Source: Conchocele bisecta (lineage: Eukaryota > Mollusca > Bivalvia > Lucinida > Thyasiridae). From it: a stretch of DNA of 64,000 nucleotides. Within the stretch, counting starts at the first letter, position 1; every line of letters starts with the position of its first letter. The notes beneath the pieces were generated by a model, which had not been told where the DNA came from, did no database searches, and saw nothing but the letters and a program-made list of their open reading frames with translations. The stretch lies in the NCBI GenBank assembly GCA_029237695.1, contig CM055271.1, forward strand, positions 35,398,462 through 35,462,461. Reading direction: 5' to 3'. Below, piece after piece: positions 31,575 through 43,538 of this stretch. The translations under genes were made by a program, and so were the position numbers.

Positions 31575-32838
31575 GTAGCCGATTTCATCAAAATTGCAAA
31601 GTATACTTTACTAGCAAAGTATACTTTGAGGGAGTAATCATTTATTTTTCCCGAAATGCATTGTCATATAGAACTTAACGACTGCATATATTTGATGATT
31701 AAAAGTATGCAGAATTATTATACAGAATGGCTGTGATAATGTAATAAATTCAGTATAATAACAAGAAACGAGGCAAAGCCACGAAGGCCAGGTTTTTTCC
31801 AAGCATGGACACTTGGATAACATAATTATACCCACTTTTTGTAGACTAGATGGCCGTGGCCTGCATGTCGCGCCTTGGGGCGAGGCATGGACACTAAAAA
31901 AATAGATATAGTAGATGGAAAAACTTTAAGGAAAAAACTTTAACCGGACACGGACGTACGGACGGACGCCAAAATGCCGACATTATCGCGCTTTCCGCAA
32001 GCGGGTTCGACAATGATGATAAACACCCATGTGAAGTATCAAGGTAATGGGTGAAGCAGTTGTAGAGATATAGTACACAAAAAAACTTTAACAAAAAAAT
32101 TCAAAGTAATTTGACCTTGACATTAGGCACAGGGGCCGCACGGTTGGGGGTTAGAATGAAAATATGGATGATGATAAACACCCATGTGAAGTTTCAAGGT
32201 AATGGGCGAAGCAGTTGCAGAGATATAGTATAACGAAAAAGTTTTAACCAAAAAAACTTTAACCAGACGTACGTTAAAAAGTTAACGTTGAAAATGGCTA
32301 AGTCAATTACGTAGAAATAATAGGTGAAGGTAAAAAAATGGTCACATGTTGGATAGTTGTATGTGGTAGGCACCCCTTGGTTATGAAGCTGTGAAAGTTT
32401 GGTGGTCCTAGGTGGTACAGTACCAAAGAAATGGACTTAAACACGAAAACTTAACATTGTAAACGCGAAAACTTAACATTAAAAATGGCTAAGTCGACTA
32501 CGCGGAAAAAAGGGTGAAGTTAAAAAAAAAGTAACATGTTGGATAGTGATATGTGGTGGGCACCCCTTGATTATGAAGCTGTGAAAGTTTGGTGGTCCTA
32601 GGTGGTACAGTAACAAAGAAATGGACTCAAACACGAAAACTTAACATTGATTGTGGACGCCGCCCCCGCAGCCCGCGCCCGCCGCCCGCCCGCCCGGCTT
32701 TCGCCAATCCAATAGCCTGGATTTTTTTTCAAAAAACATGGCTAAAAAATAATAAATTTATCCTAAAATTGAAAATTTCTCCCTCAAAGTATACTTTGCT
32801 AGCTAAGTATACTTTGCAATGTTGATGAAATCGGCTAT
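31575..32838. mobile_element. AAAGTATACTTT foldback element split by a nested repeat
   Basis: Left end GTAGCCGATTTCATCAAAAT then GCAAAGTATACTTT twice; right end is the inverse. The core palindrome GGCTGTGATAATGTAATAAA is present once. A repeat with ACGAGGCAAAGCCACG, AAAACTTTAAC and a CCCGCCGCCCGCCCGCC tract (about 31761-32725) is nested inside. Related copies at 33555, 55395 and 58679. Confidence 0.65.
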
Positions 32839-33554
32839 AGGATAGCAGTCCGATTCAGAAAACACAAGCCGCTTGGTAAGCTGAGTCATAATTTTTTTTT
32901 ATGCGATAATAACGTCAGCAATCGTGTGTATTAATCTTCGAAATAATTGTAAATGACTTGGTGCCCACGGCGTGGATTTACACTCGCTAGAAAATGTGGA
33001 AACATTCGCTGAGATTTATGTTCGCAAATTTCAATCCCTTGTGAAGAACGTGAAGGTATCTCGCGCGCGAATATTAATAGTTGGTTTACAGTATTGATTT
33101 TATTCATTACTAAATAGGGAACAAATTATGAAAACAATACAACAAATTTAACCATTCACTTATTTGAAAAACTTTTTGCAGGTCAACTATTAAAGTGAAT
33201 TTTCAACTTTATGACAGTATTTTCACTACTCAATTTGAAAATCAATACGTACCATTGCTGTGCGTATTTTGTACTCCCACTTTTGATAATCAATGCGTAT
33301 TCAGCTAAAATAATTGCATAATACGCCAATACACACCTTATCTGGAGCACTGTGCAATATATTGATATATGTGATTTACAGTGCATGAAGTGAACTAACA
33401 CATACTGTATATCTGGGACATACATCATCTAAGGCACAGTCACAGAGCTCCAGATAATATAAGTTTTGTATCTAAAGAACACGTATGAATATAGTTAATT
33501 CAAAACAACCAGGATTAACTAGTTTTACCAATACCCCCAGATTCAAATGCAATG
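32839..33554. other. Intron sequence with fragments of GAGCTCCAGATAA MITEs
   Basis: CTTATCTGGAGCACTGTG at about 33331 and CAGAGCTCCAGATAATA at about 33443 are ends of the MITE family seen complete at 34601-34879. Otherwise AT-rich. Confidence 0.4.
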
Positions 33555-33686
33555 CATATTGGCTGTGATAATGTAATAAATTCAGTATAATAAAAATTTA
33601 TAAATTTATACTAAAATTGAAAATTTCTCCCTCAAAGTATACTTTGCTAGGAAAGTATACTTTGCAATGTTGATGAAATAGGCTAC
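33555..33686. repeat. Partial AAAGTATACTTT element
   Basis: One arm only: GGCTGTGATAATGTAATAAA then CTCCCTCAAAGTATACTTTG and TGTTGATGAAATAGGCTA. Confidence 0.6.
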
Positions 33687-33882
33687 TGGAGCTCTGGCCA
33701 TGTTGACGCACTTAGGACACCCTATAGGCGATTTGAAAATAAACAGAAAGACGGACTGACGTACGATCAGTAGCAAGGGCAGGGACAGACGTACGGACGG
33801 ACAGACACAGGGCAAAACCTATAGGACACAGCCAATTCTCGACGGAGCCCTAATAACTTGGGACTTGAGGCATGTGCGTTAC

Positions 33883-33967
33883 CTTCTAGCCGCGTTGACT
33901 GTTGCCTTTAGACGGGACAGGCTCTGGTCGCCGTCACTTGTTCGATCTCGGGCACGCCGCCATTGGG
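33883..33967 (-). CDS. cpras1: cpRas/vWA gene: vWA exon 2 (85 bases)
   Basis: Acceptor TTGTAG|CC, donor AGAAG|GTAACG. It enters after one codon base and leaves after two, matching exons on both sides. Encodes QWRRARDRTSDGDQSLSRLK then ATVNAAR, a helix joining the vWA metal-site strand to QLERLKIEHP in the next exon. Too short to stand out as an ORF; found by phase and context. Confidence 0.8.
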
Positions 33968-34133
33968 CTACAATTGTAAGTCATTGGCAATATTTTACTA
34001 CATAACACACTTGTGCAATAGACTATTATAGTGTAACAAACAGAGGAACTCAAACAAGTGTTGATTCGATACGAGATTTATGAAATGAGTCACACACTTT
34101 AATGCACCGAGCTTCTGGACAGAGAAGGCACCT

Positions 34134-34395
34134 TATCCCGTTAAGACAGTGTATGTGCCGTGAAACACGGTGCCGTGAAACATTTTTGATATCCAGTCAA
34201 TACTATTTTTGCATTTTACAGCCATTTGTAGGTGTTCACGGGATAAATAGAATAGTATGTTAGTGCCGTGAATGGGAAAAAATATCTGGCACGGCACGGA
34301 AACGGGATGTGCTCGGCAGAGCCTCGCCCATCCCGTTTCCTGAGCCTTGCCAGATATTTGTTCCCATTCACGGCACTAACCTACTATTCTCTATC
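34134..34395. mobile_element. Palindromic MITE pair (TTATCCCGT / GTTAGTGCCGTGAATGGG)
   Basis: CTTATCCCGTTAAGACAG to GTTCACGGGATAAATAG, followed by the palindrome GTTAGTGCCGTGAATGGGAA ... inverse, with GTGCTCGGCAGAGCCTCGCC at the centre. The same compound in reverse order is at 63258-63522; an arm is at 58574. Confidence 0.65.
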
Positions 34396-34417
34396 TATTT
34401 TCTTTATTTCTGAACCA

Positions 34418-34490
34418 AAGTATATGTTGTGACCACTCATTTGAACCGTCTCGGCGAGATGGTTCAAATGAGTGGTCACAACATATACTT
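34418..34490. repeat. Perfect 30-bp inverted repeat
   Basis: Arms AAGTATATGTTGTGACCACT... and inverse around GTCTCGGCGAGAT. A half copy is at about 27725-27755. Confidence 0.8.
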
Positions 34491-34600
34491 CTGATGAGAA
34501 ATAAAGAAATTATTGAGCCTTGCCGGATATTTTTATTATTCACGGCACTAACCTACTATTCTCGATTTTGGTGTATTTTACGCATTTATTTTAGTTGAAC

Positions 34601-34879
34601 ACCAGAGCTCCAGATAAGGTGCATAATGGCGTATTTTATGCACATATTTTAGCAGTTACGCATTGATTATCAAAAGTTGGAGTACGAAATACTCACAACA
34701 ATGTGACAATACATGTTGCTTTTTGCAACTCAAATAAGTGAATTTTTTAATTTGTTTTATTTGTTATCATTTGTTCCCTAGGATCAATCAATAATACATT
34801 TGTAAAAGTAAAATACGCATTTAATTTGAAATATGGGGGTATAATACTCTTTAGATACAAAATTTATCTGGAGCACTGG
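34601..34879. mobile_element. GAGCTCCAGATAA MITE (hAT-like ends)
   Basis: CAGAGCTCCAGATAAGG left and ATTTATCTGGAGCACTG right. The right end is 39 bases from the donor of the next exon. A relative is at 46623-47010. Confidence 0.55.
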
Positions 34880-34917
34880 AATACCCATTGATTTTCAAAT
34901 TAAGAAGTAAATCCAAC

Positions 34918-35153
34918 CTTGTATTTCAGGTGTCCGTACGGTACAGTCCATAGAACTGCTGATGTCCATACAGTAGACCACCATGCCCTTGCTCTCCTCC
35001 TTCTTGTCAGGAGTTGTCTCCCCTGTCGGGACCTCCTCCGTCTCCTCCCCCTCGTCAGTGCGGGCGGGCGTGAACACAAAGTCAATGCTATCTCCCTGGG
35101 GAATCTCCTCAGGGCTCATGTCTAGGCCTGTGTTCTTCTTCTCGCAGAATTCA
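34918..35153 (-). CDS. cpras1: cpRas/vWA gene: zinc ribbon end and vWA exon 1
   Basis: Acceptor TTATTTCAG|T, donor ACAAG|GTTGGA. 236 bases. The first codon is completed as Cys, giving CEFC, the second half of a Cys4 zinc ribbon begun in the exon at 37403. An acidic linker (about 45 residues, GEETEEVPTGETTPDKKEES) follows, then GMVVYCMDISSSM, the MIDAS DxSxS motif of a vWA domain. Confidence 0.88.
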
Positions 35154-35163
35154 CTGAAATAAA

Positions 35164-35340
35164 GAATACCAGGCTAGTGTCTTTTGATATCAAGTTTATC
35201 AGGCAAGGCTAGGAAACGCGTAGGAATTCCGAGGCTTGCCGAGGAATTCCTACCGTTACCGAGCCAAGCCAGATTAACTTAATATCAAATGACAGTAGCC
35301 TAGTATTCTATTTATCAAGTAACGTTTACTGGTACATGTT
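35164..35340. repeat. Foldback element with GAATTCC core
   Basis: AATACCAGGCTAGTGTC left, GACAGTAGCCTAGTATT right, core GGAATTCCGAGGCTTGCCGA. Starts 11 bases upstream of the exon acceptor at 35154. Same family as 22300-22662. Confidence 0.65.
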
Positions 35341-36463
35341 TAACGACAGAGATTCTAATTTTCCCTTTCAAAAATTGCAATAAAACACATTTTCATTAGA
35401 TTTTTCTTATTTTCGAACCATGGATTAAAATAATAATTGTTTATTTGATATAACATGTCAATTTGCATATGTTTAAAGCTGTCTTTTTTTTTTTTTATTA
35501 TTATTATTTTGCCGTTTATTTGCAGTCAGCAGCGATTATATTTTTTTTTATTTTCACACAAAAACATGTACAAACAAGACATATTACTAGTAACATGCAT
35601 GTGCATAATTACATTCCATTCCATATTTCTACATTACCAAGTACAGTCAAACCTGTGAATAAAGGCCAGTCATGGGAAGTGACAAATCTGGCCTTTGTTC
35701 ACAGGTGGTCTTTATTCACAGGGTCATTTATACAGTAATTGTGCCATTGGGACAACATAATTGTGGCCAGGTGATTGCTATTCGGAGGTGGTCTTTAGCA
35801 CAGGTTCGACTGTAAATATATATTACACATGTCACGCAGGTGCTTGCTGTTTCCATGCCAGTGTGAAGAATATATTGCCATGGTAAACATTACGTCATTA
35901 CGCCCATTACGTCATTTCTGAGTTGTTCTATAAATAAAATAAAATCTATAAATACGTTGTTTTCCAAGAAGTGAATGGTGATTGTTTTTTCTGCAGGACA
36001 ACACAATGCTGTTTACACTGGTTTACAAGCGATAAAATTATGATTTCATGTTGAGTATACAAGTTATAAGACAAGTATATGTTTGTCCGGATAACTGATT
36101 GTCGATGTTAATTTTGGGGCAATCTTACGACTGATCATCTGACCCGATTTTCAGCGAGAAAGATCGCACAGTTTGCTAAATAGTTTACATGCGTTGAGAA
36201 AGCAAGAACCCACGATTGTTCTGTGAAAAGTTTATGCCTGTAGCTGCTATTTTAAGAACAATATCGTTAAAAAAATGCCATTTTTGTCCGATAATCTGGA
36301 GGATCCCTGTATATGTATATATTTGAAAAACATTTATATAAAATAAAAGAAAAAACGAAAAAACAAAAAAGAACAAAAAAGAAAAAAAAGAAAAAAAAAA
36401 AGAGAAAAAAAGCTGTCTTGGGGCTTTAATAGTCAAGCAGCTTCGTTATGGTTTTGAACACAC
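35341..36463. other. Intron sequence with one Tc1-like MITE
   Basis: 35643-35815 has TACAGTCAAACCTGTGAATA and inverse end AGGTTCGACTGTA, TA-flanked, with an inner AAAGGCCAG/CTGGCCTTT repeat. The remainder is AT-rich with an A/G-rich tract at 36340-36412. Confidence 0.55.
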
Positions 36464-37028
36464 TACTGTCTGTTTCACGTTTTGCTGCCGACGAACTTTT
36501 GGCCATTAAACACATTAAATCTAAAACATATTTAAAAGTAAGTACTTTTTCATCAATAACAAAGTCACCCTCCCCAAAAAAAAATTATTTGATGAAATTC
36601 CATCAAATATTGATTTTATTGCGAAAAAAAACGATTTTCCTATGGAAATTAAACATGGGGCTAAAAATAGATTTTGTTTAAATATTTTTTTATTTGTGGA
36701 CCACTTTCAAAATCTAACTTTTGTTTTCTTAGTTACATCATTTTCAAGCTATCTCGCCAGGTTTCAGCCAATTTCATTTTTTTTTTCATTTTTTGATCCT
36801 TCAGGATCAAACAACGAAAAGTTTTAGAAGTTGACTCCCCATGTTAAATAGGAAAATCTTTTTTTTGCAATAAAATCAATATTTGATGGAATTTCATCAA
36901 ATAATTTTTTTTGGGGAAGGGTGACCTTTTTGTTATTGATAAAAAAGTCATTACTTTTAAATATTTTTTAGATTTAATGTGTTTAATAGCCAAAAGTTTG
37001 TCGGCAGCAAAACGTGGAACAGACAGTA
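36464..37028. mobile_element. CTGTCTGTTYCACGTTTTGC foldback element
   Basis: TACTGTCTGTTTCACGTTTT left and the inverse AAAACGTGGAACAGACAGTA right; the arms extend about 250 bp each (AAATTCCATCAAATATTGAT and inverse). Related copies: about 39580-39790, 40205-41458 and 62760-63118. Confidence 0.75.
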
Positions 37029-37402
37029 AGTATGTGTGTGACCTTGACCTTTGGTTTAGCGGGGGCCCGAGGACCGTGGATTTGTCACAACATGATAGAC
37101 GACCATAAGAGAAATGCATGTGAAATATGAAGCAATTAAGTCAAATGATACAGAAATTATACGAAATTAAGCATTAAGGTTTTGAACGCATTAAATCTGT
37201 GACACTGACCTTGGGTTTAGCGATGTCCTGAGTATCTTGTATTCATCATAGTATAATAGGGGACCATTAGCGGAATTCAATTGTGAAATATGAAGCAATT
37301 ACCCAAAATGAACAGAAATTATAATAAATTTATCAGAGACTCCGGTAACAAGTATATCCCCGCTAAATTATCAAGCTTGTTGTAGAGTCATGTAATATTC
37401 AC
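37029..37402. other. TGACCTTGACC-type repeat fragment
   Basis: GTGTGACCTTGACCTTTGG and AGAAATGCATGTGAAATATG with two units; same family as 53260-55300 and 57120-57330. Confidence 0.45.
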
Positions 37403-37583
37403 CATGTCCACGTTGAATGGTCGCCCTCCCGCTCCAATGTAGAGATGGGGGACAGAATGGCTCGACAGCCGCCGCAGTAGACAGGGTCACCCGTGGCAAC
37501 GTTCGGCTCATCCTCCAGAATGTCCAACTTCAGCATCATTACATTCGCGTTGGCCTTCTTCACCTTCTTCATCTTTGGTGCAC
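37403..37583 (-). CDS. cpras1: cpRas/vWA gene: zinc ribbon exon
   Basis: Acceptor TTATCAG|GT, donor ACATG|GTGAAT. 181 bases. Encodes a basic start (APKMKKVKKANANVMMLKLD), then DPVYCGGCRAILSPIS, the first CxxC of a Sec23/24-like zinc ribbon, ending STWT just before the cysteine completed by the next exon. A TE begins about 28 bases upstream of the acceptor. Confidence 0.87.
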
Positions 37584-37610
37584 CTGATAACATGGACAGT
37601 AGCATATAAA

Positions 37611-37920
37611 CCCTAAATATTCGAACACAATTTGCTTTGGGAAACCCCTATTAACTCTTTGCATGCTGGGAAACTTGTGGGCTATAAATAGTTCAAAACT
37701 AGCGGACAAAAATTCATCATATTTTCTCAATTCTAATGAAATTTCAAGACATATTTACATAGAGAAATAAAACACATACTCGTAATTTGTTTGGCGGATA
37801 TTTTCGCTGCTAGCATGCAAAGAGTTAAATAGGGGCCTACATATTAAATAGGTGTTTCCCAAAACAAATTGTATCCAAATAGTCTACTAGCCAAATGGTT
37901 AACCTAGGAATGTCGAGTAC
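37611..37920. mobile_element. CCCTAAATATT foldback with nested TTAA MITE
   Basis: AACCCTAAATATTCGAACAC left and CAAATTGTATCCAAATAG right. 37651-37828 is a short TTAACTCTTTGCATGC MITE with TTAA at both edges. Confidence 0.65.
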
Positions 37921-38650
37921 CGCAATGTTTTAAGTTGGAAATGTAATACATAGGTCCAAAGGACTCAGAAACTGCCGGATGTCTATTCGCATATGTGTAG
38001 CATTTTTCTTAATTGACCTAATTGGCATATTAATTAGGTCCAATCACAAAGTCAGGAATAGCTCCCTTAATAAGTCACATAGAGACTTCGTTTTCATGTC
38101 TATACAGATGATTTTTATACATAGGAATCTATTTAAGATAATTTTAGTGGCATATGTCAATCAATGATGGCCAATCCAATATGGCCGCCAAATATGAAGA
38201 AATGCATCTTAAATTCATCATAATTTCAAATCATCATAATTTGATGATCGTCTTCCTTTGTTATGACTGTGCATATGCTAAATAGAAGCATGTAAAACTT
38301 ATCGTAGAATTTCAGTATTATAGAGCCATTCCAACTGCATTGCATTCAATATGGCCACCGTGAAAATCAGTTAGAATTTGATGTAAAGGCCAGTCTATAG
38401 ACTAGCATATTCATTAGGTTAAAATGCAAAATCAGGAATACCTCACTTAATAAGTCGCATAGAGACTTCGTGTTAGTGTCTAAATCCATGTTTTCAAGAC
38501 CAGGGAATCTCATTAGCAGAAATTCAGTGGAGTAATCACATTCAATGACAGCAAATCCAATATGGCCGCCGTATAGGAGCAAATGCGTCTTAGAAACGTC
38601 ATAATTTGAGAGCCGTCTTCTTTTATTGTGTCTATGCGTATGTGTCAGTG
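37921..38650. other. Two divergent copies of an unclassified repeat
   Basis: TAAGTCACATAGAGACTTCG (about 38072) and TAAGTCGCATAGAGACTTCG (about 38450) head two similar stretches with ATGGCCGCC motifs. No gene. Confidence 0.5.
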
Positions 38651-39354
38651 TTAAAGGTACATGCCCACTCAGTAGGCACAAAATGTACTTTATAGGAATG
38701 AAATAAGTGTATAATTGTGTCACTATTCCACCAGTTCTAAAAATTACAAGTGCCCGTGATACAGATATAATCATTTAGTAATATTTATTTTACTGATAGT
38801 GACGCGCGGTGGTATCAGGCTATTTTCATATGCAAATGAGTCATGCTATTTTTTTAATTATTTATACTAATTAAATATATATATATTATAAAGTATGATC
38901 ATTGCACATCAAAAAATAAATGCAGAGAATAAATAGTAATGATGTTAGAATTTTAAGGAAACACGGTTATCGCCCCTGATATCAGTGTGGAAATTTTCGT
39001 CCGATATAAAATGTATAATCATGCCATTCAATACATGGGGCAATGGTTAATGAACATTTATTTTGCCAGAAAATGTCTCAGATGATGTCTCTGACATAAA
39101 TAACAATTTGTTTCTACTGAGTGGCCATGTACCTTTAACACTTAGACCGCTATCTTATTTTTTTTGTCGTCTGATGTTTATTTTCTATTTTCCAGTTTTA
39201 TCATCAATAACATGCTTTGACAGCACTTTAGAATAATTTACAACATGCTTTGACAGCACTTCAGAATCATTTCCATTTTTTTTATTGAGAAATAAGGCAA
39301 GATAAAAAAGCAACAGCAGACGACAATTGTTGTGAGTAGCGGTCTAAGGGTTAA
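38651..39354. mobile_element. Two nested TTAA MITEs
   Basis: 38651-39138 ends in TTAAAGGTACATGCCCACTC and its inverse; 39135-39354 ends in TTAACACTTAGACCGCTAT and CGGTCTAAGGGTTAA. They share the TTAA at 39135-39138. A rearranged relative of the first is at 42070-42540. Confidence 0.65.
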
Positions 39355-40204
39355 TACACAATTTAGCAACGAAATTACATTAGTTAGTCTGAACAGTATA
39401 TAGAACAGTTTGTAGAGAAATTTGGCTAAACATATTTTGCATTTGTAATTAAGATTTTTAAAACCATTAACTTTGAATAGCCAATGCCGGATATTTAAGA
39501 GTCAAGGGATTAACATAATTATAAATCTAATTATAAACTGTTGTGTTTCAGAGAAGACAAAATAGAAAACAACAGCACATGTCAATGTTTGTTCCCAGCA
39601 TCAATAACAAAAAAGTCATCAACCATCCTAAAAAAATTATTTGATGAAATTCCATCAAATATTGATTTTATTGCGAAGACGATTTTCCAATGGGAATTTA
39701 ATATGAGGGCTAAAAATAGATTATTTCAAATAATTTTTTATTTGTGGACCCATTTTCAAAATCTAACTTTAGTTTTCTTAGTAACATAGAGGATATTCAG
39801 ATTTTGCACTCGTGAAATATGGACATATGACACCACTCGATGACATATATGTGATATTCGTTGCAAAAATCTGAATTTTCTGTTTATTACTTTTTTTTTA
39901 TGAAAACATGGGTACCATGGTAACCAACACATAATTTTATGACGAATTTCCCAGCTTTTTGAAGAAAAAAAAGATTTTGGTCGAAATTTAGTATGGTTGC
40001 CATGGTAATCAAACCAAAATAAAATTTCCCCAAAAAAATATTGTTTTGTTATTTTTTCGTTTCGTTAAATTTCCCATAGTTTTCATTTTTGTTTGCTATA
40101 TTTTCACTGGTGAAAGCACGTGCAGTGAAATATGACTTATGTTCACTGCATAACAACGCATTTCACTGCTGAAAAAGTAATAAATTATTTTCTTCTTTTT
40201 TTCT
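39355..40204. other. Intron sequence with partial repeats
   Basis: 39580-39790 is half of the CTGTCTG foldback; 39850-40200 has short inverted words (ATGGTACCATGGTAAC). No gene. Confidence 0.45.
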
Positions 40205-41458
40205 ACCCTCCTGGTCAGCCTCCTCCTCCTTTTTGCCCCATGTTAAATTCCCATAGGAAAATTGTTTTTTCGCAATAAAATCAAATTCTAATGCACCGAA
40301 ACTAGAAAGCACGCATCTGATTGGTCAATTGAAATCAGAGCCTATAAAATATGAAAAATCACAGCATATAAAATCTCCGTTTTACCAGCCTGTGTTTTAC
40401 AACTTGACATATTTATGTAACCCTACGCGCTTTTGTAAACAATGGCCAGCGCGGCGGGGAATGCAAATATTTCCAAATTAATTTCGGTACATTCTCGGTT
40501 ATCCATTCGGCCATATTGACATGTACAACCAAAGCGGAACAGAGAATCTACCAACGGCTGACAAACGTGGCTTCAGTGTGGTGGCCCTTCAACAAATTCC
40601 TAAAAATATTACCCCACCCGCCCAAAATGCAGAAGAATTTAATAAAGTGCTCAAATGCAAACTCAATATGCCAGTACCAGCCTATAACTTTACGAATTCC
40701 AATGTGCACATACATGGACTATACATTATACACTGTATTGCAGATGGTGTATTCACCTGAATTAGGCATAAATCCAGGGAAATCCTAGGCCTGTTGACAC
40801 AAGTTGACATTTCCTTTGTAAAATCACACGAACCCAATGCAGAATTGTTGGCATTTCTTTAAATTAATAAAAGCAAATAACTGTTGCAACTACACATACA
40901 AAAGCAATACAATAGTTAATATAAACATTACAGTTGAATAAATGTATAGATGTCTTAGAAAAAGTCCGTTAATCTCTATTTGAAATGGGGAATATTCTTC
41001 CGGCGGAGTTAAATTTCTTCAAATTAATTTGGTGTGAGGCGGTTATCGATATGACGACAACAACCTGCTGACGTAATGAAAAAGATCACTGTTCGTGATA
41101 TGCTACGACGTTTATAGAAAGCGGGAGCACACTAGGTGCATTAGAATGGGGATAACCATGCTTTGTTTTTCGATTTGGAGCGGTATGTGTGAGGTTTTAT
41201 GGTCTGTGAATCAGTTTTACGGCTCCGCTGACGCGTCGCCGTAAAACTGATTCACAGACCATAAAACCTCACACATACCGCTCCAAATCGAAAAACAAAG
41301 CATGGTTATCCCCTAATTTTATGGAATTTCATCAAATAAAACTGGGGAGGGTGACTTTTTTGTTATTGATGAAAAAGTACTTACATTTAAATATTTTTTA
41401 GATTTAATGTGTTCAATAGCCAAAAGTTTGTCGGCAGCAAAACGTGGTACAGACAGTA
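40205..41458. mobile_element. CTGTCTG foldback with two nested insertions
   Basis: The right end CACGTGG-type (AAAACGTGGTACAGACAGTA) is intact at 41458. Nested within: 40286-41147, bounded by TTCTAATGCACC and inverse GGTGCATTAGAA, and the perfect palindrome 41148-41313. ORFs at about 40516-40788 lie in the nested unit and are unrecognised. Confidence 0.6.
41148..41313. repeat. Perfect palindrome, 76-bp arms, 14-bp loop
   Basis: Left arm starts GGGGATAACCATGCTTTG and ends TCAGTTTTACGGC. The right arm is its exact reverse complement. The loop contains the palindrome GACGCGTC. Confidence 0.9.
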
Positions 41459-41589
41459 GTTGACCAGCCGGCAACAATATATACTTTTATGGAGACATAA
41501 ACAAAATAATCAGACTTTTTCAATAAACGATATAGTATCCATAGACTTCAATTATTAATATTAATCAATTACGTTTACCTGGTGTGCCT

Positions 41590-42062
41590 TTAACTCTTTG
41601 CATACTAGCGGCGAAAATATCCGCCAAACGAATTAGGAGTATATTTTTTATTTTTCTCTGTAAATATGTCTTGAAATATCATTAGAATTGAGTCCTCAGG
41701 ACTCAATTCTAATGAAATTCCAAGACATATTCATGATATTAAATTTTACGGGGAGAAATACAAGAAAATATGATGAATGAATAGCCCACAAGTTCCCAGC
41801 ATGCAAAGAGTTAAATTTCAGCGAGACACTGGGACAATTGTTCACCAGTCAATAGCGGCAAAACTTGCACCAGTCAGTCTCATGCTACAATTGTTTTATT
41901 TCTTGATTTTTATTTAGTTGATTTCTTTTGTAATAACAAGATTGACCATTTGCTGATAGGATAGGCTACTTTTAACCCTTTCTACCAGTTTTTCGTTAAG
42001 AATTAAAGAAAAAATGAAAAACAGCAGACGACAATTTCCGTCAACAGCGTAGGAAGGGTTAA
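41590..42062. mobile_element. Two TTAA MITEs
   Basis: 41590-41814 belongs to the CTCTTTGCATGC family, a near-complete palindrome around TTGAGTCCTCAGGACTCAA. 41972-42062 is a 91-bp MITE with TTAACCCTTTCTAC and GTAGGAAGGGTTAA ends. Confidence 0.75.
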
Positions 42063-43068
42063 GCAAGAAATATGTACATTTTCTGTTTCATCATGTTTAT
42101 ATGTTTATAAACATTCATTCATCATTACCCCATGTACAAATTGGCATTATTATACATTTTATATCAGACGTAACTTTCCACATTGATGTCAGGGGCGATA
42201 AGCGTGTTTCCTTAAACTGTTAACGGACATTACTATTTATACTTTGTAATTATTTTTTGATGTGCAAACATACTTTATAATCTGTTGAAAAGATTATTTT
42301 TTCAGGTGACGCATTTAATTAGTGTAAATAATTAAAAAATACCATGCCTCATTTGCATATGAAAATAGTCTGATACAAACACACGTGACTATCAGTAAAA
42401 TACATATTACTAAATGATTATATCTGTATAGCGGGCACTCGTAATTTTTAGAACTGGCGGAATAGTGACACAATTATACACTTATTTAATTCCTATAAAG
42501 AACACTTTGTGCCTACTGAGTGGGCATGTACCTTCAATATTAATACATAATTTTAGCCATTTTCGAATATGCACAAATGCAATTGCTGGTATTTGTGCAA
42601 GGTAGCGATAGAGGGAAGGATATAGGGGAAGGTAACTGATATTCAATGTGTAAGGTAATGAGCTGCGCATGCGTCAACTTAACCCATAACTTTTCCAATG
42701 GAAATGATTCTGAAGTGCTGTCAAAGCATGTTGTTAATTATTCTAAAGTGCTGTCAAAGGATGTTTTTGATGATAAAAATGGAAAATAAACAAAAGAATT
42801 AAGATAACGGTCTGAGGGTTAATCGTAACATGTGGTAGGCACACCAGGTTTTCTGAGAAAACGCGAGATTTCGTATCCCATACCCTAAGTCCCCGAATCG
42901 ATTCAAGACACTGTAAATGTCATTTGCAACATAAACTGTCATTCTGTTATATACAAATTATATTACTTAAACCAATCAAAATAAAGAACGCCAACTTCCT
43001 ATTCGCTGGTGCTGTACTCCGCACCAACATAAAATGTTCCACATCGTAATTAGTCGTAGTAGGCGCCA
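42063..43068. other. Intron sequence with decayed TTAA elements
   Basis: 42070-42540 is an inverted decayed copy of 38651-39138; 42680-42823 is a partial copy of 39135-39354 ending CGGTCTGAGGGTTAA. The rest is unassigned. Confidence 0.5.
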
Positions 43069-43311
43069 GGGGGCCGTTTCACTAAACTTCTTACGACTAA
43101 AATGTTCATAAGTGCAAAATTATAATAGTCTGTAAATGTCACATTAACAATGTTTACTTGCAAACAATTATTGGATTTACATGTATTGAGCATAGGCTGC
43201 ATATCAGCCTATGCTCAATAAATGTAAATCCATCTAATTGAAAATTTTCAGACGATCCTAAATTTGCACTTACAAACATTTTAGTCGTACGAAGTTTAGT
43301 GAAACGGGCCT
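43069..43311. mobile_element. GGGGCCGTTTCACT foldback MITE, copy 2
   Basis: Same ends and GAGCATAGGCTGCATAT core as 22663-22903. CAG lies at both edges. Confidence 0.8.
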
Positions 43312-43538
43312 CAGATTCCAGACGAATTCCCCATTAAGCTACATGCAGAAGATACTGCAGGAGCACATTGTCATTATTGTCTAGTAATCGGCGAAAGAAT
43401 TTGCGCCGGTTACTAGACGAAAAATGTGTTTATTTGAAAGCTGTAAGTAGAGCCGAGTTGCCTCTACCTGGCAGTTTGGGTGGTTCTGGCAATTTATTTC
43501 TTCTGCCGGTTTGGGTGGTTCTGGCCATTTATTTTTAC

